From Microbacterium oxydans (GTDB taxonomy: Bacteria; Actinomycetota; Actinomycetes; Actinomycetales; Microbacteriaceae), in NCBI RefSeq assembly GCF_026559675.1, contig NZ_CP092891.1, forward strand, positions 3,534,001-3,598,000: a DNA stretch of 64,000 bases, written 5' to 3'. How positions within the stretch are numbered: the stretch's first letter is position 1; each line of letters opens with the position of its first letter. Shown in pieces: positions 1 to 9,298 of this stretch. The translations under genes and the position numbers were made by a program. Below the pieces are notes generated by a model. That model was not told the origin of the DNA. It ran no database searches and saw only the letters and a program-made list of their open reading frames with translations.

Positions 1-876
<876 letters not shown>

Positions 877-880
<4 letters not shown>

Positions 881-2763
881 CGTGCTCCCACTTCCTCGGA
901 GGCGGGCTCGCCGTCCTCCGCGACGTAGCGTCCGCCGCCGGAGATCGGCGCGTCGCCGCGCAGACTCGGGAACGACTTCAGCAGGTGGCGGGTGTAGTCG
1001 TCCTCGGCGTGATCGAGCAGCGCGGCCGGGGTGTTCTCCTCGACCAGGCGCCCCTTGCGCATGACGCCGACGCGGTCGCTGATCTCGAGCAGCAGACCGA
1101 GGTCGTGCGTGATGAACAGCACCGCGAACCCGAAGTCGTGCCGCAGCCGGGCGATCTCGTCGATGATGCTGCGCTGCACGATCACGTCGAGCGCGGTGGT
1201 CGGCTCGTCCATGATGATGACGCGCGGCTTGAGCGAGAGCGCCATGGCGATCATGACGCGCTGGCGCATGCCGCCGCTCAACTGGTGCGGGTAGCTGGCG
1301 AGGCGCAGCGGGTCGATGCCGACGGTGCGGAGCAGGTCGGCCGCGCGCCGCCGGCGCTCCTCCTTGCTGAGGCGCAGATCGTGGTCGATGAAGATGTCCT
1401 CGATCTGGTCTCCGATCGAGATGACCGGGTTCAGCGCGTTCATGGCGGACTGCAGCACCATCGCGACCTCGGACCAGCGGAACGCCTTCAGGTCGCGGTC
1501 GTCGAGCGCGAGCACGTCGAGCTGCTCGCCGTCGCGTCCGGTGTAGACGATCTCGCCGCTCGTGATCACGGCCGGTGGGCGGAGCAGACGAGTCACGGCG
1601 TACGCGAGCGTCGTCTTCCCCGAGCCGGACTCCCCGGCGAGACCGACGATCTCGCCGCGGTGCAGGGTGAGGCTGACGTCGTCGACCGCGCGGAACGCGC
1701 CGTTCTCGTGCGTCTGGTACTCGACCGTGAGGTTCGAGATCTGCAGCACGGTCTCCCCGGCCACGAAGTCGCCGGTGTCGTCGAGGTCGCGGCGCGGCCG
1801 ACGCAGATTCAGCAGCGGCTGACGCGGACGCTTGAACTGCGTCTTGGTGCCTGCCTTCGTGCCGAGGCCCGCCGCCCGCAGACGAGGGTTGACGAACTCG
1901 TCGATGCCGAAGTTGACCAGGGCGAGCGCCGTGCCGACGAAAGCGATCGCGAGTCCCGGCGGCACGAACCACCACCAGGCGCCGAAGAGCAGCGCCGAGC
2001 TGTTCTGAGCCCAGTAGAGGATGCCGCCCCACGACCATTCGGTGACGTCGGTCATGCCGAGGAAGGCGAGCCCGGCCTGGGTCAGGATGCCGCCGGTCAC
2101 GGTCGCGAGGAACGACGAGGCGACGATCGCGAGCATGTTGGGGAGGATCTCGCTCCAGATGATGCGGAACGTGCGGTCGCCGGCCACGCGCGCGGCCTCC
2201 ACGAAGTCGCGGTTGCGCAGCGAGAGGGTCTGGGCGCGCAGCACGCGGGCACCCCACGCCCATCCGGTGATCGCGATCACGATGATGATGCCGACCGAGC
2301 CGGTGCTGGGCAGGTAGCCGGCGAGGATCACGACGAGCGGGAGGCCCGGGATGACCAGGAAGATGTTCGACAGCACCGACAGCAGCTCGTCGCCGAGTCC
2401 GCCGACGTAACCGGCCGTGAGACCGACGATGAGGGAGAGCGCGGTGGCGAAGAACGCGGAGACCACGCCGACGAACAGCGAGATCCTGGTGCCGTAGACC
2501 ATCTGCGCGAACAGGTCCTGCCCGGTGTGCGTCGTGCCGAGCCAGTGCTCGGGCGACGGCGGCAGCAGCACCTCGGTGCTGACGGCGCTCGGGTCGGTCG
2601 TGATCAGCATCGGTCCGAAGACCCCGACGAGGATGAACAGCAGGAACACGCTGCCGCCGACGATGATCTTGGCGGAGCGGAGGCCGCGCAGCCAGTCGAG
2701 GTTGCGGCCCTTCTTCGCCGCGGGCTTCGGGGCGGCGATGGTGGCGGTGAGCGGCGTCGTCAT
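877..2763 (-). CDS. ABC transporter permease/ATP-binding fusion protein (DppC-DppD type)
   Basis: A single 628-residue reading frame joins two normally separate importer subunits. Residues 1-300 are a DppC/OppC permease with an N-terminal membrane segment, a periplasmic-type loop (GTTHTGQDLFAQ), further membrane segments and the EAA coupling loop (about 189-209). A basic linker (about 301-335) leads to a DppD-type ATPase with Walker [10 protein letters not shown] (377-385), signature LSGGMRQR and Walker B IIMDEP. ATG at 2763 overlaps the stop of the DppB gene; the 3' end overlaps the next ATPase gene. No frameshift is needed to read through. Such fusions are known in some Actinobacteria. Substrate unknown. 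Confidence 0.9.
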
Positions 2764-3743
2764 CGGCGGGCCTCCTGTCGGGTGCGCGGATCGAGGAGCA
2801 CGTAGGCGAAGTCGGCGACGAGGTTCGCGACGAGCACGGTGATCGTGATCACGAGGAAGATGCCCTGCATCAGCGGGTAGTCCTGCTGCTGCACGGCCTG
2901 GAAGAGGGTGTAGCCGAGGCCCGGGTAGTTGAAGACGACCTCGGTGACGATCGAGCCGCCGACCAGGAAGCCGAGCGACATCGCGAAGCTCGCGAGCGAG
3001 GGGAGCACGGCGTTGCGGCCCGCATAGGTCCGCATCACGCGGCTGGTCTTCAGGCCCTTGGCCTGGGCGAGCAGCACGTAGTCCTCGCTCAGCGTGGTGA
3101 CCATCATGTTGCGCATGCCCAGCAGCCAGCCGCCGATCGACGACACGATGATCGTGATCGCGGGGAGCATGCCGTAGGAGATGACGCTGCTGATGAACTC
3201 CAGGTTGAAGCCGGGCACGAGGCCGGGCTGGTATCCGCCGGACAGCGGGAACCAGTGCAGGTTCACCGCGAAGATGTAGACCATGATGAGGCCGAACCAG
3301 AAGTACGGGATCGATGAGATGAACGTCGTCGCCGGGACGAGCCCGTCCATCCACGACCCGCGGCGCCAGCCGACGAGCATCCCGAGGCCGACGCCGATCA
3401 CGAAGCTGAGCACCGTGCAGATGCCGATCAGCGACAGCGTCCAGGGCAGGCCCTGCAGGATCATGGTGGAGACCTGGGCGGGGTAGGCGCTGATCGACAC
3501 CCCGAGGTTCCCGGTGAAGATGTTGCCCCAGTACTCCCAGTACTGGTTCCACAGGTTGTCGTCGCCCTGACCGAACAGCTGCCGGAGCGCATAGACCGCG
3601 TCCGGGCTCAGCTGTCCCTGGAATCGGGTCAGCATGCGTTCGATCGGGTCTCCCGGCATCATCCGGGGCAGGAAGAAGTTGATCGTGATCGCCGCGAACG
3701 CGGTGATCAGATAGAACAGTCCTCGCCGCAGGAGCACTCTCAT
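2760..3743 (-). CDS. Peptide-type ABC transporter permease (DppB/OppB type)
   Basis: 327-residue inner-membrane subunit of the importer. It has the family's N-terminal membrane segment followed by PGDP, a long external loop, about five further hydrophobic segments and the cytoplasmic coupling region (AQAKGLKTSRVMRTYAGRNA). Length is usual for DppB. It overlaps the following permease-ATPase fusion by four bases and starts 36 bases after the Gfo/Idh-type oxidoreductase, so the four leftward genes form one operon. No solute-binding protein gene of this type is seen here; it may lie left of base 1. Confidence 0.92.
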   Translation of the reverse strand: MRVLLRRGLFYLITAFAAITINFFLPRMMPGDPIERMLTRFQGQLSPDAVYALRQLFGQGDDNLWNQYWEYWGNIFTGNLGVSISAYPAQVSTMILQGLPWTLSLIGICTVLSFVIGVGLGMLVGWRRGSWMDGLVPATTFISSIPYFWFGLIMVYIFAVNLHWFPLSGGYQPGLVPGFNLEFISSVISYGMLPAITIIVSSIGGWLLGMRNMMVTTLSEDYVLLAQAKGLKTSRVMRTYAGRNAVLPSLASFAMSLGFLVGGSIVTEVVFNYPGLGYTLFQAVQQQDYPLMQGIFLVITITVLVANLVADFAYVLLDPRTRQEARR

Positions 3744-3779
3744 GCCACGGCCTCTCTCATCTCATCCATCTCTCTCACG

Positions 3780-4850
3780 TCAGTACGTCGAAACGATCTC
3801 GGTCACCGGCGCCCACAGCCCCTGGTCCAGTCCGCGCTGGAGGGCGTTGTCGAGCACGTCGAGGGGCAGCCGGACCAGACCGCGGCGCACGCTCGACTCG
3901 TAGGCGGCGAAGATGATCTCCGCGGCCGCGAGTCCGTGCCGGGCGTGCAGCACGGGCTCCGCGCCGGTCTCCGCCGCGCGCACGAGGTCGGCGAGGGCGA
4001 GCGCGGTCTGCTCGATGATGGCCGGATCGACCCCGCCGAGCTCGATCGCGAACTCGGGGTCGACGCTCTCGAGGATCTCCTGCGGGTCGCGGCCGTCCAC
4101 GTGCACGAGGGCCCGGCCGCCGAAGATCTCGACCCGGCCGCGGGTGCCCTGGAGCACGATGCCGTTGTCGCCGAGCGGGTGCAGGCGCTCGTCGCGTCCG
4201 GTGATGATCACGGCGTCGACGGCGGAGTCGAACCGCACCTTGACGATGCCGGCCGTCTCGGTCGGGGCTCCGTAGACGCGCTTGCGCGCCGCGACGTCGA
4301 TCTGGGCGAGCACCGAGGTGGCACGCGGGTCGCCGAGGTGCAGGCGCAGCAGGTCGACCGTGTGCGATCCCCAGTCGAAGAGGTTGGCGCAGTAGCCCTG
4401 CGCGCCGGTGAGCTCGCCGATCGTGCCGTCCTGCACGAGGTCGCGCACCGCGCGGTGCATGCGGTCGAAGCGGCGCTGGTGGTTGACGGTGAGGACGGCC
4501 CCGTGCGCGGCCGCAGTCTCGACCAGGTGTCGGGCATCGCCGTAGGAGAGCGCCATCGGCTTCTCGCAGTGGATGGCCGTCACGCCATGCGCGAGGGCGA
4601 GGTCGACGACGTCGCGGTGCACGGCGGCGGGAGCGCACACGCTCAGCACGTCGACGGGGTTCTCGGTGAGCAGGCGCTCGAGGTCGCGGTATCCGCGGGC
4701 GCCGTGGCGGGCGGCGAGGGCGTCGGCCGCGTCGGCATCCACGTCGCTGATCGCGGCGATGCGCAGATCCGGGATCCGGGAGAGACCGAAGGCGTGCACC
4801 GCACCCTGTGCACCCGCACCGACCACGGCGGCGGTGCGTACCGTCGTCAT
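3780..4850 (-). CDS. Gfo/Idh/MocA-family NAD(P)-dependent oxidoreductase
   Basis: 356 residues from ATG at 4850. Residues 5-120 form a Rossmann fold with VGAGAQGAVHA near the N-terminus and the family motif CEKPMAL (about 95-101), whose lysine is the usual catalytic residue. The C-terminal half is the beta-sheet substrate domain. Members oxidise sugars, inositols or sugar acids. First gene of the leftward operon with the peptide-type ABC transporter, and divergent from a second dehydrogenase and a sugar ABC transporter, suggesting a role in breakdown of an imported carbohydrate. The exact substrate cannot be assigned. Confidence 0.88.
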   Translation of the reverse strand: MTTVRTAAVVGAGAQGAVHAFGLSRIPDLRIAAISDVDADAADALAARHGARGYRDLERLLTENPVDVLSVCAPAAVHRDVVDLALAHGVTAIHCEKPMALSYGDARHLVETAAAHGAVLTVNHQRRFDRMHRAVRDLVQDGTIGELTGAQGYCANLFDWGSHTVDLLRLHLGDPRATSVLAQIDVAARKRVYGAPTETAGIVKVRFDSAVDAVIITGRDERLHPLGDNGIVLQGTRGRVEIFGGRALVHVDGRDPQEILESVDPEFAIELGGVDPAIIEQTALALADLVRAAETGAEPVLHARHGLAAAEIIFAAYESSVRRGLVRLPLDVLDNALQRGLDQGLWAPVTEIVSTY

Positions 4851-5030
4851 CTCGGCCCTGCTCGATGGGTGAACTGGTACACTATGGCCTCTCCTTTGAG
4901 CGTTTGTAGTAGTCCATGAAAATACCACTGAGGGCCAAGCTAATACGCTTCTATGATGAGCACAACCACTTGCTGTCCATTTGAGACAAGCTCGTGGGAC
5001 TCGCAATGAAGCCAGCCGGAGGAGAATTCC
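4851..5030. promoter_or_regulatory. Divergent intergenic control region of the carbohydrate locus
   Basis: This 180-base gap separates the leftward oxidoreductase/ABC operon from the rightward dehydrogenase gene and is clearly more AT-rich than its surroundings. It should hold promoters for both directions. AATACCA at 4921-4927 matches the left half of a palindrome at 6025-6036 in front of the solute-binding protein gene, and TGGTAC lies at 4875-4880. A ribosome binding site (GGAGGAG) lies just before 5031. The shared half-site suggests one local regulator, whose gene is not in the window. Confidence 0.5.
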
Positions 5031-5984
5031 ATGCTCATCAGCCAGGTCATCGGTCCGCGTCGCTCCGAGATCGTGTCGGCACCCGACCCGATCCCCTCGC
5101 CCTCGCAGGTCGTGATCGACGTGCTCGCCTGCGGAGTGTGCACCTCGGACCGCACTCCGTGGCGGGAGCACGGGACGCCGGAGGCACCGGTGCGGCTCGG
5201 ACACGAGACCGTCGGCAGGATCAGCGCCGTGGGCGACCCCGGCGGCCGCTGGAGCGTGGGCGAGGTCGTGACCGGCCTCGGCGGCGACGGCTTCGCGACC
5301 AAGGTCGCCCTCGACGCCGACTCGATCCTGCGCGTCCCCGCCGGCTTCGCCCCGCAGCACGTGATCGGGGAGCCCCTCGCCGACCTCGAGGAGGCGCTCT
5401 CCCGCAGCGGCATCCGCCCGGGGGACCGCGTCGCCGTCGTCGGCCTCGGCTTCATGGGGCTGGGCCTGGTGCAGCTCGCGGCCGCCCGCCTGCCCGGGCT
5501 GCTGGTCGCGGTCGACCCGAATCCCGCGGCGCGGGAGCGCGCGCTCGCCCTCGGCGCCCACGAGGCCTATCACCCGGACGAGCTGCCGCCCGAGTTCGCC
5601 TCGGCATCCGGTCGGCGCGAGCAGCGCATGGACGTCGTGGTCGAGGCGGCCGGCGTGACCTCGGCTCTCGTCACCTCCTCCACACTCGTCCGCCCGTACG
5701 GCACGGTCTGCATCGTGGGCTATCACCACACCGGCGACGCCCCGATGGACATGGAGCTCTGGTACAAGGGCGCCACGATCGTGAACGGCTTCTCCCCCGC
5801 GCGCCCGCGGACGCTGCGGGCGATGGCGGACGGCCTCGCGATGATCGCCGACGGACGGTTCAGCTATCTGCCGCTGATCACGCACACCTTCGACCTCGCC
5901 GACATCGATCAGGCGTACGAGCTGATGGAGGCGCGGCCCGCCGACTTCGTCAAGGGCGTGGTGCTCTTCCCCGACCACGGATGA
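5031..5984 (+). CDS. Zinc-type medium-chain dehydrogenase (alcohol/polyol dehydrogenase family)
   Basis: 317 residues, ATG preceded by GGAGGAG. The GroES-like N-terminal domain has ACGVCTSDR (cysteine near 36) and GHETVGRI with the zinc-ligand glutamate region. The Rossmann domain shows VAVVGLGFMGLG. The four-cysteine structural zinc loop of classical alcohol dehydrogenases is absent, so this is a shorter MDR subtype. It opens the rightward half of the locus, about 125 bases before the sugar-binding protein gene. Together with the Gfo/Idh protein across the divergent promoter it could catalyse paired oxidation and reduction of a sugar, which is inference. Confidence 0.85.
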   Translation: MLISQVIGPRRSEIVSAPDPIPSPSQVVIDVLACGVCTSDRTPWREHGTPEAPVRLGHETVGRISAVGDPGGRWSVGEVVTGLGGDGFATKVALDADSILRVPAGFAPQHVIGEPLADLEEALSRSGIRPGDRVAVVGLGFMGLGLVQLAAARLPGLLVAVDPNPAARERALALGAHEAYHPDELPPEFASASGRREQRMDVVVEAAGVTSALVTSSTLVRPYGTVCIVGYHHTGDAPMDMELWYKGATIVNGFSPARPRTLRAMADGLAMIADGRFSYLPLITHTFDLADIDQAYELMEARPADFVKGVVLFPDHG

Positions 5985-6024
5985 TCAGCCGCCTTCGGTG
6001 GATCACTGTTTGATCACGAGAAGA

Positions 6025-6064
6025 AATACCAGTATTGACCACTTTGAGTCCGGGACAGTACCAT
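6025..6064 (+). promoter_or_regulatory. Probable operator and promoter of the sugar ABC transporter genes
   Basis: AATACCAGTATT at 6025-6036 is an inverted repeat with perfect 5-bp arms. It is immediately followed by, and overlaps, a possible -35 element TTGACC (6035-6040), with TACCAT (6059-6064) as -10 at 18-bp spacing. An operator across -35 would act as a repressor site. The AATACCA half recurs at 4921-4927 in the divergent region. Seen by eye only. Confidence 0.5.
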
Positions 6065-6108
6065 TCGAGGAACCGCCGGCGCCCGGCCGGCCGAGAAGGA
6101 GGTCCTCC

Positions 6109-7389
6109 GTGCAGAAGCGCGTGTCCATCCCCCTGGCAGGTGCCACCGCGTTCGTGCTCGCCGCGAGCCTCGGCGCCTGCGCGAGCACTGAATCATCGAC
6201 ACCCGACCAGATCGTCGTGCAGACCAACTGGACGGCCAGCCAGGCCCAGAACAAGCCGCTCTTCGACGCCTTCGAGGCGTTCACCGAGGAGACCGGCATC
6301 GACGTCAAGGTCCTCGAGTCCGGCGACAACCTCAACCAGGTCTACGAGACGTCCCTCCTCGCCGGCGAAGAGGCCGACGTCCTGCTGGTCGGACTCCTGG
6401 AGAAGCAGCTGGACTGGGCGGTCAACGGCGCCGTCGTCCCCGTGAACGACTACATCGAGGAATGGGGCATCGCCGACCGCATCCCCGACGACGCCCTCGT
6501 GGACTGGACCGATTCCGAGGACAACATCCGCGCGTTCCCCTACTCCGGGTTCACGTGGCCCTGGTGGTACAACACCGACCTGCTGGAGAAGGCCGGGGTC
6601 GACGGCGTCCCGACCACGACCGACGAGCTCGTCGACGCCGCGAAGAAGCTGCGCGCCGCGGGCATCGCTCCCGTGGTGCTCGGCGGCATCGACTGGTCCG
6701 GCCAGAAGATCTTCCTGCAGTTCCTGGAGATGTTCCTCTCGACCGACGAGGCGAAGCAGGTCTACGCCGAGGGCGCGACGTGCGACAGCCCCGGGGCCAT
6801 GAAGGGCATCGAGCTGCTGGTCGAGCTGCGCGACGCGGGCGTCTTCGTCGACGGCGTCGAGGGCTACACGGCCGACCAGGCGCAGGCCGCGTACATGGAC
6901 GGCCAGGCGGCGATCGCTCCGCTCGGCTCCTGGGCGTACCCGGCGGCCTCCGAGGAGCTCGCCGCGGCGACCGTCCTCGGCGGTCTCCCGGTCGCCGACG
7001 GCGCACCGTTCGAGAAGCCGCTGGCCTACCGCGGGTCCACCTCGGCTGGTTGGTGGATCAGCCCCAACGGTGAGAAGAAGATCGACGCGGTCGAGCAGCT
7101 CATCACCTACATGTACGGCAACGACGTGCTCAAGGGCATCCTCGACGAGGGCGGCGTGATCCCGGTCGCCGACTTCGGCGGCGACACCTCCGGCGTCACC
7201 TCGCCGCTGCTGGCGCAGTCCCTGACCGACCTGCCCGAGGTGGTCGACTTCCCGGTGATGCCCGACATCTACGTGCCGGCCGACGTCTCCAACCCGATGT
7301 ACCGCGCGACCTCGGTCGCGTTCACCCCCGGCACCGACGCCGCGACGATCTGCAAGACCGTCGACGACATCTACGCCGCCGCGAAGTAA
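6109..7389 (+). CDS. Sugar ABC transporter substrate-binding lipoprotein (family 1)
   Basis: 426 residues. I choose GTG at 6109 because AAGGAGG stands just upstream and the protein then starts with a proper signal: basic QKR, a hydrophobic core and lipobox LGAC. Upstream in-frame codons would spoil the signal. The mature protein is an extracellular family-1 binding protein (two alpha/beta lobes), membrane-anchored by lipid, delivering a sugar or oligosaccharide to the permeases encoded next. A strong hairpin follows the stop. Substrate unknown; the downstream GH9-like enzyme hints at a beta-linked oligosaccharide. Confidence 0.9.
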   Translation: MQKRVSIPLAGATAFVLAASLGACASTESSTPDQIVVQTNWTASQAQNKPLFDAFEAFTEETGIDVKVLESGDNLNQVYETSLLAGEEADVLLVGLLEKQLDWAVNGAVVPVNDYIEEWGIADRIPDDALVDWTDSEDNIRAFPYSGFTWPWWYNTDLLEKAGVDGVPTTTDELVDAAKKLRAAGIAPVVLGGIDWSGQKIFLQFLEMFLSTDEAKQVYAEGATCDSPGAMKGIELLVELRDAGVFVDGVEGYTADQAQAAYMDGQAAIAPLGSWAYPAASEELAAATVLGGLPVADGAPFEKPLAYRGSTSAGWWISPNGEKKIDAVEQLITYMYGNDVLKGILDEGGVIPVADFGGDTSGVTSPLLAQSLTDLPEVVDFPVMPDIYVPADVSNPMYRATSVAFTPGTDAATICKTVDDIYAAAK

Positions 7390-7395
7390 CCCGTC

Positions 7396-7427
7396 AGGGC
7401 GGCCCGGCCTCCACGCCGGGCCGCCCT
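7396..7427 (+). terminator. Intercistronic hairpin after the binding-protein gene
   Basis: AGGGCGGCCCGGC (7396-7408) and its exact complement (7415-7427) form a 13-bp stem with a 6-base loop. No good T-run follows. It lies between the binding-protein gene and its permeases, so it is more likely a partial terminator or an mRNA 3'-end stabiliser giving excess binding protein than a full stop. Confidence 0.7.
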
Positions 7428-7450
7428 CCTCACTGCTGGAGCCCTCCCCC

Positions 7451-8365
7451 ATGACCGCATACTCCCCCGAGGTCGTCGCCCTCCGACGCGCGAAGGCCAG
7501 ACGCCGTGGCGAGCTGGTGCAGCTGTCGGCCACCCTCCCGGCGCTGCTCTGGTTCCTGGTCTTCACGATCGGCCCGCTGGTCAGCCTCTTCTACTTCTCC
7601 ACGGTCAACTGGCGAGGACTGATCGCGCCGCGGACGCCCGCCGGCCTCGACAACTTCGCCCGTCTGCTGAACGACCCCGTCGTCTGGCTCGCGACCGGCA
7701 ACACGATCCTCCAGCTCGTCGTGACCCTCCCGATCGTCGTGGTCGGCGCGTTCATGATCGCCTACTACCTGAACCTCAAGCCCCGCGGACACCGCTTCGT
7801 GCGCGCACTCATGTTCACCCCCGTGCTGCTGTCGGCCTCGGCCCTGGCCATGGTGTTCGTCGGCGTCTTCGCCCCGAAGGGCATGATCAACGGCTTCCTC
7901 GACGCGATCGGCCTCGACCAGCTCGCGCGCCCCTGGCTCGCCAACGGCGACAGCGCGATGTGGGCCATCATCATCGTCACCATCTGGTGCAGCATGTCGG
8001 TCTCCGCGATCATGCTCGCCGCCCGCCTGAACTCGATCGACGCCTCGGTGTTCGAGGCCGCGGAGATCGACGGCTGCGGGCACTTCCGCCGCATGTGGAG
8101 CATCGCCTGGCCGATGTGCCGCGAGTTCGTCGGCGTCGTCACGATGCTGCAGTTCCTGTGGACCCTGTTCTCCTCCGCCGCGGTCGTGCTCCTGCTCACC
8201 AAGGGAGGACCGGGCAACGCCACCGCGACCCTCTCCTTCCTCGTGTACGACTTCGCGTTCAACCAGTCGAAGGTCGGCTACAGCCAGGCCGTCGCCGTGG
8301 TGCTGTTCATCGTCGGCGTCGCCGGCATCCTCGTGATCCGCCGGGCCTTCCGGCAGAAGTACTGA
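7451..8365 (+). CDS. Sugar ABC transporter permease (MalF/UgpA type)
   Basis: 304-residue membrane subunit with six predicted hydrophobic segments, the first at about residues 30-50. The cytoplasmic coupling loop reads EAAEIDGCGHFRRMWSIAWP, the EAA motif of sugar-type importers. It pairs with the next gene as a heterodimeric pore. No dedicated ATPase gene is in the operon; actinobacterial sugar importers often share a common MsiK-like ATPase encoded elsewhere. Confidence 0.92.
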   Translation: MTAYSPEVVALRRAKARRRGELVQLSATLPALLWFLVFTIGPLVSLFYFSTVNWRGLIAPRTPAGLDNFARLLNDPVVWLATGNTILQLVVTLPIVVVGAFMIAYYLNLKPRGHRFVRALMFTPVLLSASALAMVFVGVFAPKGMINGFLDAIGLDQLARPWLANGDSAMWAIIIVTIWCSMSVSAIMLAARLNSIDASVFEAAEIDGCGHFRRMWSIAWPMCREFVGVVTMLQFLWTLFSSAAVVLLLTKGGPGNATATLSFLVYDFAFNQSKVGYSQAVAVVLFIVGVAGILVIRRAFRQKY

Positions 8366-8379
8366 TCGGACCCGCTCGC

Positions 8380-9297
8380 ATGACCGCCGTCTCCGCTCCC
8401 ACCGCCCCGCGCACCTCCTCGCCGCAGTCCCGTCCGGCAGCCCGTCGTCGCACCCGCGGCGGAGCGCTCGCCCGCACCGGCCCCATGAAGTACCTCGCGC
8501 ACGCCGGGGTCTGGCTGTACGTGATCCTGCTCGCCGCGCCCCTGTACTACCTGCTGATCTCGGCGTTCAAGCACAACACCGACATCTTCAACCAGCCGTT
8601 CTCCCCCTTCACCCCGCTCACGTTCGACAACTTCGGGCTCGCGTTCTCGCAGGCCTCGCTGGGCACGGCCCTGCTGAACTCGGCGTACATCACGGTCGGC
8701 GCGGAGATCCTGACCCTCGCGCTCGCCGTGCCCGCCGCGTTCGCCCTGGCTCGGGCGAAGGGAGCCATCGGCCGGATGGTGGAGCGCGTGTTCGCCCTCG
8801 GGTTCCTGATCCCCGGGTTCGCGGCCCTGGTGCCGACCGTGCTGCTGTCGATCATGATGGGGCTGTTCCACACCCGTGAGTTCCTGATCCTCTTCCTCCC
8901 CGCCTCGGCCATGCCGCTCACGGTCATCCTGCTGACCCAGGCGATGCGCGCCGTCCCGGCCGAGCTCGAGGAGTCGGCGCTGCTCGACGGCGCCGGTCCG
9001 CTGCGTGTGCTGTGGTCGGTGTACGTGCCGCTCGCGATCCCCACGCTCACCGTGGTCGCGATCCTCAACTTCCTGTCGTTCTGGAACGAGTACTTCTTCT
9101 CACTCGTGATCATCGGGCCCGAAGCGTCGCTGCGCACGGCGCAGGTGGCGCTGCCGACGCTCTCGATCGCGAACGCCGCACAGTACGGTGTTCTTGCCGC
9201 CGGCATCCTCATCACCCTGATCCCCGCGTACCTCGTCTATGCCGTGTTCGCGGAGAAGATGGAGAACGCGGTCCTCGCCGGAGCACTCAAGGGCTGA
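8380..9297 (+). CDS. Sugar ABC transporter permease (MalG type)
   Basis: 305 residues from ATG at 8380, 14 bases after the partner permease. A basic, disordered N-terminus of about 45 residues (RRRTRGG) precedes six membrane segments. The EAA loop reads EESALLDGAGPLRVLWSVYVP. The end AGALKG is typical of MalG-type subunits. It forms the second half of the importer pore. Confidence 0.92.
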   Translation: MTAVSAPTAPRTSSPQSRPAARRRTRGGALARTGPMKYLAHAGVWLYVILLAAPLYYLLISAFKHNTDIFNQPFSPFTPLTFDNFGLAFSQASLGTALLNSAYITVGAEILTLALAVPAAFALARAKGAIGRMVERVFALGFLIPGFAALVPTVLLSIMMGLFHTREFLILFLPASAMPLTVILLTQAMRAVPAELEESALLDGAGPLRVLWSVYVPLAIPTLTVVAILNFLSFWNEYFFSLVIIGPEASLRTAQVALPTLSIANAAQYGVLAAGILITLIPAYLVYAVFAEKMENAVLAGALKG

Positions 9298-9298
9298 C

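Noticed and set aside
985..2805. Long plus-strand reading frame of about 600 codons
   Set aside because: It lies wholly opposite the ABC permease-ATPase fusion gene. Its product is a low-complexity mix of E, R, A, H and D typical of the antisense frame of GC-rich genes, with no domain.
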